Positions 24,261 through 33,237 of a stretch of DNA of 64,000 nucleotides are shown one piece after another. The stretch is taken from the NCBI GenBank assembly GCA_016719785.1, contig JADJYJ010000001.1, positions 496,001 to 560,000 on the forward strand, read 5' to 3'. How positions within the stretch are numbered: position 1 is the first letter of the stretch; every line of letters starts with the position of its first letter. The notes under the pieces are model-generated. The model saw only the letters and a program-made list of their open reading frames with translations. It ran no database searches and was not told the origin of the DNA. Position numbers and translations under genes: made by a program. Origin of the DNA: Candidatus Amarolinea dominans (GTDB lineage: Bacteria > Chloroflexota > Anaerolineae > SSC4 > Amarolineaceae).

Positions 24261-24313
24261 GAGAGCGTGATCTGTCGCAGAGAGCGCCGTCGCGCCTCTG
24301 GCGTGACCTACGG
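24261..24313 (-). repeat. degenerate copy of the 17.5-kb hairpin repeat
   Basis: Read on the minus strand it starts CCGTAGGTCACGCC and continues GCGCGACGGCG, then CTCTGCGACAG. This follows the beginning of the 102-bp unit, with mutated stem bases. It lies between ctaA and the AAA-nuclease gene. Confidence 0.6.
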
Positions 24314-24322
24314 CAGGGTTTC

Positions 24323-25930
24323 TCACATCCCCCACACGGTGATCGGTCGTCCCTGGCACGATTCATCGCGGCGGAAGATTCTCTCCTCCCACGGTTTGGC
24401 CGGCGTGCGGTCGAAAATCACCAGGTGGGCCTCTTCGGCGCCGCAGCGGTCGGCGTACTCCCAGGTCTGCGCCAACCCTTCGGCCAGGGTTGCCTCCAGC
24501 GATTTGTGCAGCACTTTCAACTCGATGACGCCGCGCTGGACAGTCGTTTTGCCCTCCGCGTTTGGCGTTGCGGTCGGCCAGAGCACCAGCAGATCGGTGC
24601 GCTTGCGTCCCAGGCCGTACTCGCGCTCGACGCGGCCGCCGCCGTTGACGATGCGCTGCAGGAACGCCTGCAGGAGAAGCTGCGGCCCCGCCTCCTTGTA
24701 GTCGAACCGCTCGACCCAACTTTCCGAATGTTCGCGGAAGAACTGCTGGAAGGCGGTCAGCAGCCTGGACAAATCCAAGCGGCCGTCGGCTCGGGTGTAC
24801 CAGGCGGACTGAAAGGTGCTCTCGAAGTTGAGCTGGGTGACAAAGGTTAGCTCGCGGGGGATGATCTCGCCGTAAATGGGATTGGCGATCTGTGGGCCAA
24901 AGGCTGTGGGGCGAATCAGGCCCAGGTCGGTCACGTAGCGCATGTCATCCTCGCTGACCGCACGCTCCAATTCGTACCCTTGCAGCATCGGTGCGATGAC
25001 GCGACGCACGCGCGGTTCCCGCAGCTTATCGGTCAGTTGATCCAGGTGCGTTTCGCGGCGCTGGATCAGGTTCTCCTTCGCTTCCTGGACCATCTCGGCC
25101 GTGATGGGCCGGCTGCGGTCGCGGCCCTCCCGCATGGTGAAGGTGGTCTCGTAGGCCAGCGCGTTCACCAGCCAGGGCTGCCCTTGCGTCAAATGCCAGA
25201 CCGTCGCCAGCGCCTCTGGCTCGAAGACCTGACCGGTCTCCGCGGTGTGCTGCAAGAGCAGGCGCTCCACTTCCGGCTGTGTGAAATCGCCCAGGCGCAG
25301 TGACACCGCCTTGATGTTGAACGCGCTGCCACCGGTGATGATCTCCTGGCTCTGGCTCGAACGGATGCGGTAGTCGCGCACGTCGCGCACCCCGCAGAGA
25401 ATGATCGTCAAGGGAAAATGCGCCGGTCGCTTGTCATAGCCCGCACGCAGTTGGCGCAGCACCGAGATCAGCGTGTCACCGATCAGGGCATCCACCTCAT
25501 CCAGCAACAAGATGACTGGTTGTGCGCTGTGCTCCGCCCAGCGCGTCAAAAGCTCGCCCAGGGCCGCGTGCGGTCCATTTTCCTGCAATACCTGTTGGGC
25601 AATGGCTTTGAGAAACGGCTCATTCAGAAAGTCACGCGCGCGTGAGGCGATTTCGCTGACAATGGCGCGCATCGCCGCGGCGACATCCTCGCGGGCGGCC
25701 TGCGCGCCTTCGATGTTGGCGTACAGCGCTCGATACTGCCCTGCGCGGTTGAGATGTTCCATCAGCGCCAGCAGGGCGGAGGTCTTGCCGGTTTGCCGCG
25801 GGGCATGCAGCACAAAATACTTCTCTTGGGCGATCAGATTCAGGATGTCAGGCAGATTGATCCGTTCAAGGGGAGAAAGACAATAGTGCTTTTCACAGTT
25901 GACCGGCCCGGCCGTGTTGAAGAAACGCAT
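24323..25930 (-). CDS. AAA ATPase with C-terminal PD-(D/E)XK-like domain
   Basis: This 535-residue protein has an ATPase core (Walker A APRQTGKT at about residues 42-49, Walker B PVILLLDEVDAL) preceded by the family motif FNTAGPVNCEKHYCL. Its C-terminus has RTDLLVLW followed by GVIELKVLHKS and a Gln/Tyr-containing helix (AQTWEYADRC), the arrangement of PD-(D/E)XK nuclease folds. Similar proteins are found in multiple copies in Chloroflexota and cyanobacteria and their role is unclear. The longer open frame to 26392 is antisense to the LVIVD gene's 3' end. ATG at 25930 has GAGG upstream. Confidence 0.82.
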   Translation of the reverse strand: MRFFNTAGPVNCEKHYCLSPLERINLPDILNLIAQEKYFVLHAPRQTGKTSALLALMEHLNRAGQYRALYANIEGAQAAREDVAAAMRAIVSEIASRARDFLNEPFLKAIAQQVLQENGPHAALGELLTRWAEHSAQPVILLLDEVDALIGDTLISVLRQLRAGYDKRPAHFPLTIILCGVRDVRDYRIRSSQSQEIITGGSAFNIKAVSLRLGDFTQPEVERLLLQHTAETGQVFEPEALATVWHLTQGQPWLVNALAYETTFTMREGRDRSRPITAEMVQEAKENLIQRRETHLDQLTDKLREPRVRRVIAPMLQGYELERAVSEDDMRYVTDLGLIRPTAFGPQIANPIYGEIIPRELTFVTQLNFESTFQSAWYTRADGRLDLSRLLTAFQQFFREHSESWVERFDYKEAGPQLLLQAFLQRIVNGGGRVEREYGLGRKRTDLLVLWPTATPNAEGKTTVQRGVIELKVLHKSLEATLAEGLAQTWEYADRCGAEEAHLVIFDRTPAKPWEERIFRRDESCQGRPITVWGM

Positions 25931-25959
25931 AGATACCTCGCTTATCAGGCAGACCTCAT

Positions 25960-26024
25960 TATAGACCCGGAGTATAGACCCGGAGTATAGACCCAGAGTA
26001 TAGACCCGGAGTATAGACCCAGAG
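25960..26024 (-). repeat. five tandem 13-mers creating -10-like boxes
   Basis: TATAGACCC(G/A)GAG is repeated five times without gaps. On the minus strand each junction reads TATACTC, giving -10-like TATACT hexamers every 13 bases, 35-90 bases upstream of the AAA-nuclease start. Whether they promote transcription is not known. Confidence 0.85.
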
Positions 26025-26036
26025 TGGAATTCCTGC

Positions 26037-28049
26037 TCACGGCGGGAAGGGGATGACCTGGAGCCGATAGGGAACGAGCGGCAGGCGCAAGCGTTGGGGC
26101 GCGATTGGCACATCGCTGGCGTAGGCGCTGAGCAGCCCGCCTTCGCCATCGGCCACGTAGAGCAAATTGCCCAGCAGGTGCAGTCCGCGCGCGTAGCTGG
26201 GGGTATCCAGAGTGCTGAGCCAGATGGGCGCGGCCGGGTTACTGACATCGAGCACCTGGACGCCGGTGGTTGCGTCGGCCAGGTACGCGACCGTTCCCAC
26301 CACTTCGACATGATGAGCGTCCTGGGTCTGGGTATAGGCGCCGAGCAGGGTGGGCGTCGTCGGGTCGCTGACGTCGAAAATGCGCAGGCCACCGGTGCCG
26401 TCCGCGATGTAGGCCAGGGTGGTGGTCACGGTGGCGGTGGGAGGGCCGCTGACCGAACGGGTCAACGCCAGGCCAAACGCGTAGCCCGGTGTGTCCGCCG
26501 CGCCAATGCCGGTCGGCGCGGCCGGGTTGCGAATGTCAACGATGGTCAGCCCGCTGACGCCATCGGCCAGATAGGCCAGGTTGTCCAGCAGGCGAATGGC
26601 TTCGGCGTCGCCAGGCGTGTCGAATGAGCCGATGCGGGCCGGGAACATGGGGCGATTGACATCAATCACCTGCAAACCGCCGCCGTAACCATCGGCCACA
26701 AAGGCCAGGGTGCCGGAGAGGGCCACATCTTGCGCGCTGCCCGGCGTGTCAATGGCGCCGCGCAGGGTGATGGCCGGCGCATTGCTGACATCAATGATGT
26801 GCAGCCCGCTGGTGTCGTCGGCCACATAAGCGAAACTGCCGCTCACCACCACGCTGCGCGCAATGGCCGGCGTGTTGTACGCTCCGAAGGGCCGCGGCGC
26901 GTTGAGGTCGTGAACGTCCATCACCTGCAGGCCGCTGTAACCCGCAGCCACATACACCAGTTGTGCGCGCGCGGTGACGCCGTAGGCATAGCCAGGAATG
27001 GTGTACGCGCCGAGCAGTTGCGGCGCCGGCGGGTTGGTCACATTCAACAGTTGCAGCCCGCTGGTGTGATCGGTGACGTAGGCGACCCGGCCCGACACAA
27101 CGACGCTCGATGCCGAACGCTGTGTGTTGAAGAACCCGAGCAGGCTAGGGGTGATCGGATTGGCCACGTCAATCAGTTGCAGACCGGCCCGTCCGTCGGC
27201 CACGTAGGCCAGCGTTCCGCTGATGCTGAGGCCACTGGCGAAGCCTGGAGTGTCATAGGTCCCGCGCAGTTGGGGCGCGGCCGGGTTGGTCACATCTACG
27301 ATCTGCAGCCCGATGTCGCCATCGGCCAGGTAGGCCAGGTTGCCGCTGATCTGTATCTCGCGCAGATTGCTTGGAAAGGGGGTGGTGTAGCGGCTGCGCA
27401 TCTGTGGGCTGAAGGGGTTACTGACATCCACGATCTCCATGACCCCGCTGCAGCCAAGAAAGGTGCAGGTGCTTTCGGAGAGGTAGGCCAGGCCTCCGCT
27501 CACGACGACATTCTGAGCCGCGCTGGGAGTGGCGTAAAGGCTGAGCAGGGTGGGCGCCAGGAGATTGCTGACATCTACGATTTGCAGGGAAGAGTAATCT
27601 GCGAGGTAGGCCAGACTGCCGACTACACTGACCCCGAGGGCAAAGCCGGTGGAATTGTAGATGCCCAGGAGTTGCGGCGCGCGCGGGTTACTGGCGTCGT
27701 AAATGTAGAGGCCGCTCTCGCCCAGGGCCACGTAGACCAGGCCGCCGATCACTTGCAGGCTGCGTACGATGTCTGGCAGCAGCGGCGTTTGTCCCAGGAG
27801 CACGGGCGTCCCCGGAGTGGAGATGTCCAGGATTTGCAGACGGAAGCCGGCGCCCAGGTAGGCAAAGGGGCCTGCGACCTTGACCGTGTAGCTGGGCCCA
27901 CCGATCTGACCGAGAAGGGTCAGATCGGCGGGCGCCGCGGGGAGGATCGCCGCGGGCTGCGTGGCGACAGCGTACCTCGGCGCCAGATTTGTGATCAGCA
28001 GGAGTGTCACCAGGGTGAGTCCCACTCGGACACGATTTTTCATGCCCAT
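26037..28049 (-). CDS. secreted LVIVD-repeat beta-propeller protein
   Basis: This 670-residue protein has a signal peptide (about residues 1-29) and then a dozen or more LVIVD-type units of about 43 residues, each with a pattern such as G-LAYLAD...GLQIVDVSNPAAPxLLG-Y-TPG. The repeats fold as beta-propellers and may bind proteins or polysaccharide. The C-terminus contains RLRLPLVPYR. The start ATG lies three bases after the upstream stop, so it is the last gene of a three-gene operon. Function unknown. Confidence 0.88.
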   Translation of the reverse strand: MGMKNRVRVGLTLVTLLLITNLAPRYAVATQPAAILPAAPADLTLLGQIGGPSYTVKVAGPFAYLGAGFRLQILDISTPGTPVLLGQTPLLPDIVRSLQVIGGLVYVALGESGLYIYDASNPRAPQLLGIYNSTGFALGVSVVGSLAYLADYSSLQIVDVSNLLAPTLLSLYATPSAAQNVVVSGGLAYLSESTCTFLGCSGVMEIVDVSNPFSPQMRSRYTTPFPSNLREIQISGNLAYLADGDIGLQIVDVTNPAAPQLRGTYDTPGFASGLSISGTLAYVADGRAGLQLIDVANPITPSLLGFFNTQRSASSVVVSGRVAYVTDHTSGLQLLNVTNPPAPQLLGAYTIPGYAYGVTARAQLVYVAAGYSGLQVMDVHDLNAPRPFGAYNTPAIARSVVVSGSFAYVADDTSGLHIIDVSNAPAITLRGAIDTPGSAQDVALSGTLAFVADGYGGGLQVIDVNRPMFPARIGSFDTPGDAEAIRLLDNLAYLADGVSGLTIVDIRNPAAPTGIGAADTPGYAFGLALTRSVSGPPTATVTTTLAYIADGTGGLRIFDVSDPTTPTLLGAYTQTQDAHHVEVVGTVAYLADATTGVQVLDVSNPAAPIWLSTLDTPSYARGLHLLGNLLYVADGEGGLLSAYASDVPIAPQRLRLPLVPYRLQVIPFPP

Positions 28050-28052
28050 GAT

Positions 28053-29837
28053 CTAGCGGCGCCTGATGGCCGGGAGGAAGGTGCGGGCGACCGGTACGCT
28101 GACCTGTATAAAGATCTGGTTGTTGTCTACATCGGCGTCGTCGGGCGCCGGCGGGATGTAGGCATAGATACGGTAGACTCCGGGCGCGACGTTGGGCCAG
28201 GCGAAGTTGGCGACGACCGGCAGGCTGGCGGCGTTCTGAGCGTTCAGGATGACGCTGCCCAGGTGGGTGCCGATGTCGGGGCGACCTTGCCAGAATTGAA
28301 CTTCCAGGTCGCCGCTCACGCCGCGGCCGCCGATGTTGGAGATGTCCACGCTCAGCGGCACGGTGACGGTGACGGTTGGCGGGACGAGGGGCCAACTGCG
28401 CGGCGTCGTGTGCAGGTCGCTCAGCTTGAGGTCGAGCACGACGGGCGGCGTCACGGTCATGGTCTTGGTGTTGTCGTTTTCATGGAACTCGCGCACCATG
28501 TCGTAGGGGTCAGCCTGCGCAAAAACCGTCAGCGTCTGGCTGACGACCTGTTCCCAAGCCACCTGCACATTGCCCGGCGGGCTGTGGCGTGCGGGCAGGC
28601 CGGCGCTGAGTGCAGCTTCGCCGATGGGCGGCGCGACCTGATCAGGTGAGCCGAGGCCGAAGCGGACGGCAAAGGGGCCGGTGGCCAGGTTGCCGGTGTT
28701 GCTGACCGCCGCGTTCAGGGTGAAGCGGCTGGGCTGTTCCGCGAACACCGCCCAGGTTGCGGAGTAGGTTGGGCCGGCGCTGATCTGCAGGTCGCTGTAC
28801 CAGGTGCGATGGTTGTGGCCCCAGGCGGCGAAGGCCTGGCCGATGGGGGTTAGTTGGCGGGTGCTGTGGTTGAACAGGGAGCGGACATACTGCCCTTCGA
28901 ACTGCTCGCTGTCGAGCGAGAACCAGCACCAGCGCTGCAGTAGCCGATAGTCATCCTCCGGCATGCCGAGCGTGGGGTCGCGCAACGAGTTGAAGAGATC
29001 GAAGGTGCCGTTGAGAAAGCGCGTGACGCGGGCATAATCGAAGCCAAAGTTGATCGGCATCAGGATGCCGTACTCGGTGTTGATCAGGGGCTTGTTCTGC
29101 TGCCCATGATCCTTCATCCAGCGGCGGAAGCGAATGACTTGCTCTTGCACCAGGTCAACGCGGTCGTGGTCGTCAATTTCCCACAGCATGCCCTGGGTGG
29201 CGTTGACGCCGGGCGGGATCGAGGCGCCCCACGAGTTGATCTGTTCGCGCAGGACGAAGGTGTGCATGTTCCACACATCCACCGGCATGTCGCTGCCGTA
29301 GCGGGCGCGGTAGCTGTTCCACACCAGGTCAAGCCACTGCAGGCGCAGCGGCGTGCCCTGGGTGACGCCATTGATGGCGATTTGGGCCGTGGGATCGCGC
29401 TGTTTGATGAAGAAATAGGCGTCGTGATACGCGACGGCGTAATCTTGCGGCAGGACGTTGTCTTGCCAGATGTTGTCAGCCTCGTTGCCGATGATCCAGG
29501 TGCGGCCAAGGTTGTTGGCAACGCCGGCGGCCAATTCAACGCCGCTTGGGATGAAGGTGCTGCCGGTCACGCGCAGCATGGGCATGTAGATGTAGCCGGC
29601 CGGCTCGGCCGGCGCGGGTTGCACATCCCAGCGGACGAACCAGCCACCGTTGAGCAGGCTGACATCGAAGTCACTAATTTGGGTCGTGACGCCGAATCCG
29701 GCCCGCTCGTTGTCTGAGCCGATGTAGCTTGGCGGGGGCAGGGAACCCTGGTGCGTCATCGCCAGCACGATGAAGATCGGCCCGGCGATGTTCCAAAAAC
29801 CTGCCGGCCAGCGCAGCCGGCGCTGTTTTGCGCGCAT
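28053..29837 (-). CDS. glycosidase-like TIM-barrel protein with CARDB-type domains
   Basis: This 594-residue protein has an N-terminal hydrophobic segment (IAGPIFIVLAMT) and a barrel region in which IIGNEADN (E119) and LINTEYGIL (E255) occupy the places of acid/base and nucleophile in GH-A clan glycosidases. The C-terminal half holds two Ig-like CARDB-type modules (VREFHENDNTKT, DVDNNQIFIQVSV) and ends ARTFLPAIRRR. It may be a secreted enzyme acting on polysaccharide, or an inactive binding homologue; the substrate cannot be inferred. Confidence 0.7.
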   Translation of the reverse strand: MRAKQRRLRWPAGFWNIAGPIFIVLAMTHQGSLPPPSYIGSDNERAGFGVTTQISDFDVSLLNGGWFVRWDVQPAPAEPAGYIYMPMLRVTGSTFIPSGVELAAGVANNLGRTWIIGNEADNIWQDNVLPQDYAVAYHDAYFFIKQRDPTAQIAINGVTQGTPLRLQWLDLVWNSYRARYGSDMPVDVWNMHTFVLREQINSWGASIPPGVNATQGMLWEIDDHDRVDLVQEQVIRFRRWMKDHGQQNKPLINTEYGILMPINFGFDYARVTRFLNGTFDLFNSLRDPTLGMPEDDYRLLQRWCWFSLDSEQFEGQYVRSLFNHSTRQLTPIGQAFAAWGHNHRTWYSDLQISAGPTYSATWAVFAEQPSRFTLNAAVSNTGNLATGPFAVRFGLGSPDQVAPPIGEAALSAGLPARHSPPGNVQVAWEQVVSQTLTVFAQADPYDMVREFHENDNTKTMTVTPPVVLDLKLSDLHTTPRSWPLVPPTVTVTVPLSVDISNIGGRGVSGDLEVQFWQGRPDIGTHLGSVILNAQNAASLPVVANFAWPNVAPGVYRIYAYIPPAPDDADVDNNQIFIQVSVPVARTFLPAIRRR

Positions 29838-29843
29838 AATTCT

Positions 29844-30905
29844 CTATCTCCCGTGCCAGGTGGGGAAACGATCTACAGTCTTTTGGTTGGTCAGGCGGCG
29901 CAGGTTCGAACCGTCGCGATCCATGATGTACAGATCCCAGGTCGGGTCATCACGATCCGACGCAAAGACGATGGCCTGACCCTTGCGCGCCCAGGTTGGG
30001 GTGATGTTGTTGGCGGCCAGGTCGCTGATGCGCTGCACGTTGCTGCCGTCGGCGTTCATGACATAGATGCCGAAGTTGCCGTTACCCTCCTGATTGCTCT
30101 GAAACAGAATCTCAGAGCCGTCAGGCGACCAGCGCGGATAGAGTTCGTCGCTCTTGACGGTGGTCAAGGCGTGCTGGTTGCTGCCGTCTGCGTTCATGAC
30201 ATAGATGTTGCGGTCGCCGTCACGTTCGGAGACGAACGCGATCTGTTGTCCATTGGGCGACCAATCGCCGCGGCTTTCGTTGGAGGTGGTATGGGTCACG
30301 TTTTTGATGTCGCTGCCATCTACGTTGCAGGTGTACAACTGGAAGATGGCGTTTTCGTCGCGATTGGTTTGGAAGAGGATCTTCTGCCCATCGGGCGACC
30401 AGTCGGGCGACCAGCTGTGCGTGGCCTGGAAGGGCATGATGGCGCGCAGATTGCTGCCGTCCACACCCATGGCGTAGATCTGCAGGGCTTCGGGGTCCAG
30501 GCGATCGGTGACAAAGGCCACCTGACTGCCATCGGGCGACCAGGCCGGTTCGACGTTGGTGCCGATGGCCTCACCGGCGGTCAACTGGCGTTGGTTGCTG
30601 CCGTCGTCGTCCATGATCCACAGTTGCAGGTTGTCGCTGGGGCCTGCATGCCAGAGGATGCGACCAGGCTGTGGGGTAGCCGTGGGCGCCGGGGTGGCTG
30701 TGGGGGTCAGCGCGACGGTCGGCTCCTGGCTCAAGCGCGGCGCGGCAACCGTTGGGTTCAGGTAGATGAAGGCGGCGGCGCCCCAGACGATCACGGTGAA
30801 CGCGGCCAGCGCCAGGCGGCGGCGGGCCTGACGCCCAAAGATGGCGCTGCCCAGGCTGCTCAATCCCAACAGAATCAGTAGGGCAATCAACAGATATCGT
30901 AACAC
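29844..30905 (-). CDS. membrane-anchored TolB-like WD40 (PD40) propeller
   Basis: This 353-residue protein has two N-terminal hydrophobic helices (about 1-20 and 30-50), a short Thr/Pro linker and a six-bladed TolB-type propeller with repeated motifs like WSPDGSQVAFVTDR and IYVMNADGSNxxxLT. It has no peptidase domain. It starts the operon with the glycosidase-like and LVIVD genes (gaps of 6 and 3 bases). Probably an extracellular binding protein. Confidence 0.85.
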   Translation of the reverse strand: MLRYLLIALLILLGLSSLGSAIFGRQARRRLALAAFTVIVWGAAAFIYLNPTVAAPRLSQEPTVALTPTATPAPTATPQPGRILWHAGPSDNLQLWIMDDDGSNQRQLTAGEAIGTNVEPAWSPDGSQVAFVTDRLDPEALQIYAMGVDGSNLRAIMPFQATHSWSPDWSPDGQKILFQTNRDENAIFQLYTCNVDGSDIKNVTHTTSNESRGDWSPNGQQIAFVSERDGDRNIYVMNADGSNQHALTTVKSDELYPRWSPDGSEILFQSNQEGNGNFGIYVMNADGSNVQRISDLAANNITPTWARKGQAIVFASDRDDPTWDLYIMDRDGSNLRRLTNQKTVDRFPTWHGR

Positions 30906-31069
30906 GGCTTCACCTCACTTTGCAGTCTGTTATGTTTAGTTTAGTCTCTGGAAGCCGCGGGGCACGTGGCGTCGGCATCTCCATTCTGACGAGTCTGACG
31001 AGGTTGCATGGGTAACTTGCGGCTATTATAGCATGAGTGGGGTGCATCGTTCAAAACCTGGGGAAGCCT

Positions 31070-31109
31070 GGGAGTGCGGGCGCCTCGCCCGCCGCTCATC
31101 TCCCCAACG
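31070..31109 (+). repeat. dispersed intergenic repeat, copy 2
   Basis: GGGAGTGCGGGCGCCTCGCC followed by GCCGCTCATCTCCCCAACG matches the inverted copy at 2219-2259. It lies in the 250-base gap between the propeller operon's promoter side and the polysaccharide deacetylase 3' end, where no gene is seen. Confidence 0.75.
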
Positions 31110-31155
31110 CGTGACGCTCACCCTGGGGAAGTCCAAACCAGGCAGGTCGTTGATG

Positions 31156-32142
31156 TTACCAATCCGTGGTCAGCAGGCGCATGACATCGGCCACGGTATG
31201 GCCGCCGCGGATGCGCACGCGCGTCAGCTCGAAGAGGTGTTCGCTGTCATGGGTGGCGCCCTGGCGGGTGGTGACAGCTCCCCAGAAATTGGCCGACTGC
31301 ACCACCTGGACGGCCAGGGGGTCGTAGCGGCCGCTGGGGTAGCAGAAGGCGCGCGGGGTGAAGCCCAGGCGGCTTTCGATCATCTCGCGTGAGCCGAGCA
31401 CTTGCCAGACCAGGAAATCGGCTGCGCGACCGGCCAGATCAGGATGATCGCGTGAGTGGGAGCCAATGTCCATGCCGGCGTCGTGCAACTCACGCAGCTC
31501 ATCCCAGGTCATATAGCCAGGGCGGCCGGCATCTACGAAATCGGTGATGACGAAGAAGGTGGCTGTGAACCCGGCCTGCTTGAGTAACGGGAAGGCGTTG
31601 TCGAAGTTGTCCTGGTAGCCGTCGTCGAAGGTCAGCACCACGCTTTTGGGGGGCAGGAGGGGCCGGCCGGTCGCCAGGTAGCTGATGAGATCGCTCAGGC
31701 GCACGCTGACGAAGCCGGCCGCGGCCATGGCCTCGATCTGCCCGGCCAGTTGATCCGGTGTGACTGACAGATCGCGGCGGTAGATATCGGCCTCGGGCGG
31801 CGGCGCGGAGACGTAGTGGTACATCAGTATGGGCACGTTCGCACTGCGCACCTGGGCATCCGGGGTCGGGCCGGGGGTGACCGTGGACGTTGGCGTGAAC
31901 GTGGGCGTCGGTGTCCTGGTGGCAGAAGGCGTCGGCGTGAGGCTTGGGGTCAGCGTCGGCGCGACGCTTGGGGTTAGCGTCGGTGTGAGGCTTGGGGTCA
32001 GCGTCGGTGTGGACGATGGCGTGGGTGTTGGCGTCCACGTGGCTGTGGGGGGGGCGATGGGAGCGCAGGCGCCCAGGGTAATCATCAGCCCGCCGACCAG
32101 GAGAAGCAGCGGCGCGACACGGGGCAGTAAGTTAGAACTCAA
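31156..32142 (-). CDS. polysaccharide deacetylase lipoprotein (NodB/CE4)
   Basis: The product has a lipoprotein signal (LLLLVGGLMITLGAC), a long Thr/Pro repeat linker and a CE4 NodB domain: motif 1 VVLTFDDGYQDN (metal-binding Asp pair), motif 2 IGSHSRDHPDL (metal-binding His residues) and motif 3 RAFCYPSGRYD. It would deacetylate peptidoglycan or an exopolysaccharide at the surface. The frame is open to 32235. TTG at 32142 or 32148 gives a normal-length signal peptide (328 or 330 residues) and overlaps the stop of the small upstream gene, but the start remains uncertain. It is the last gene of the glycosylation operon. Confidence 0.85.
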   Translation of the reverse strand: MSSNLLPRVAPLLLLVGGLMITLGACAPIAPPTATWTPTPTPSSTPTLTPSLTPTLTPSVAPTLTPSLTPTPSATRTPTPTFTPTSTVTPGPTPDAQVRSANVPILMYHYVSAPPPEADIYRRDLSVTPDQLAGQIEAMAAAGFVSVRLSDLISYLATGRPLLPPKSVVLTFDDGYQDNFDNAFPLLKQAGFTATFFVITDFVDAGRPGYMTWDELRELHDAGMDIGSHSRDHPDLAGRAADFLVWQVLGSREMIESRLGFTPRAFCYPSGRYDPLAVQVVQSANFWGAVTTRQGATHDSEHLFELTRVRIRGGHTVADVMRLLTTDW

Positions 32143-32404
32143 TGTCAATGCTCTGGCGTCGGGGGACGATGACCTCTTTATTGGCGGGGGAAGCCGCGGC
32201 CGATTTGGCTGCATTGCGCTCCAGTGCATTGTCAATCAGGATGCGCCAGGCCAGCAGGAACTCACGTTCGGATGCATGCATGTGCGTCCAAAACTCATCC
32301 GGTGGGCGGAACTGTTCTGTTTCGTTGCGTAGGCCCGCGAACCCTTCGAGGAGCCATAATGCCCAGGAAAAATCAGCGGATGAATTTCGATGTGGAGCAG
32401 GCAT
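32132..32404 (-). CDS. small hypothetical protein (90 aa)
   Basis: The C-terminal half (PDEFWTHMHASEREFLLAW, then RILIDNALER) is amphipathic and looks like a real conserved helix, while the first 35 residues are less convincing, so the true start may be further downstream. It ends inside the start region of the deacetylase and begins 16 bases after the methyltransferase stop, fitting an operon. It has no recognisable domain. Function unknown. Confidence 0.5.
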   Translation of the reverse strand: MPAPHRNSSADFSWALWLLEGFAGLRNETEQFRPPDEFWTHMHASEREFLLAWRILIDNALERNAAKSAAASPANKEVIVPRRQSIDIEF

Positions 32405-32420
32405 ACGCAGAAGCCTTTCA

Positions 32421-33176
32421 CTATCGTAGAGGCTTGCGCGCCAGGCAGATGATGGATGTGCCGATGGGCAGCGCCAGGCGCCGAACCAGGGCCGCTTCGA
32501 CTTTGCCCACGCCCGTCAGCACGGTGTTGACCAGGGGCGACGCCGCTTCCATTTCAACCTGGTAGGCTTCGTCATCGAAATGGGGCGACGCCAGTTTAGG
32601 CTCGGCCCGGCCGCGACGCAGCAGAATCAAGCTGGCCGCCAGCGGAAAGATGAAGAAGTTGTTGTAGCTCTTGTGCAGCACCTGGAAGTCCTGCTGTTGC
32701 AGCTTGGAGGCCAGCTCGGGCGCGGTGTAGCGCCGTTGATGGGCGTTGAGAACGTCGTTCTGGCTCCACAGCGCCATCAGCGCGGGAACGGTAATCAACA
32801 GGTGCCCGCCAGGACGCAGGACCCGGTAACATTCGGCAAAGACGCCGGTCTCGTTGGGCACATGCTCCACGGTGTCGAGCAGCGCCACCAGGCCAAAGGC
32901 GGCGTCGGCAAAGGGCAGGGCGTCGGCGCTGCCCTCGCGCACGTCCAACCCACGCGCCTGCGCCACGCGCAGCGGTTTGGGATTGGGGTCAATGCCGATG
33001 ACGCGACCATAATGAGCGAGGTGATGCGCCATGTTGCCCGCGCCACAGCCCACGTCAAGCACCAGGCGTTGGGGGTCGGCCGGCAGGAAGCGGTCCAGCA
33101 GGCCCAAGATGGCCCGCGTGCGACTGGCGAACCACCAATGTTTGTCTTCTGCGAGCACGAGGTTACTATTGTCCAT
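32421..33176 (-). CDS. class I SAM-dependent methyltransferase
   Basis: This 251-residue protein starts with the family-specific EDKHWWFASRTR, followed by motif I LDVGCGAGNMAHHLA, motif II-like GIDPNP, and the acidic DTVEHVPN and LRPGGHLLITVPA segments of UbiE-type methyltransferases. Its N-terminal WWF motif is common in methyltransferases of glycan clusters. It probably methylates a sugar or lipid intermediate. ATG at 33176 is used; upstream frame to 33404 overlaps the GT9 gene and is not protein-like. Confidence 0.88.
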   Translation of the reverse strand: MDNSNLVLAEDKHWWFASRTRAILGLLDRFLPADPQRLVLDVGCGAGNMAHHLAHYGRVIGIDPNPKPLRVAQARGLDVREGSADALPFADAAFGLVALLDTVEHVPNETGVFAECYRVLRPGGHLLITVPALMALWSQNDVLNAHQRRYTAPELASKLQQQDFQVLHKSYNNFFIFPLAASLILLRRGRAEPKLASPHFDDEAYQVEMEAASPLVNTVLTGVGKVEAALVRRLALPIGTSIICLARKPLR

Positions 33177-33237
33177 AAGCTCTATTGTACACCAGGCATG
33201 GCGTGACCACAAGAATATGTAGCGAGTAGGGTTTGAT

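Noticed and set aside
26730..28649. Plus-strand 639-codon frame
   Set aside because: Antisense to the regular LVIVD repeats, which explains its own repetitive look.
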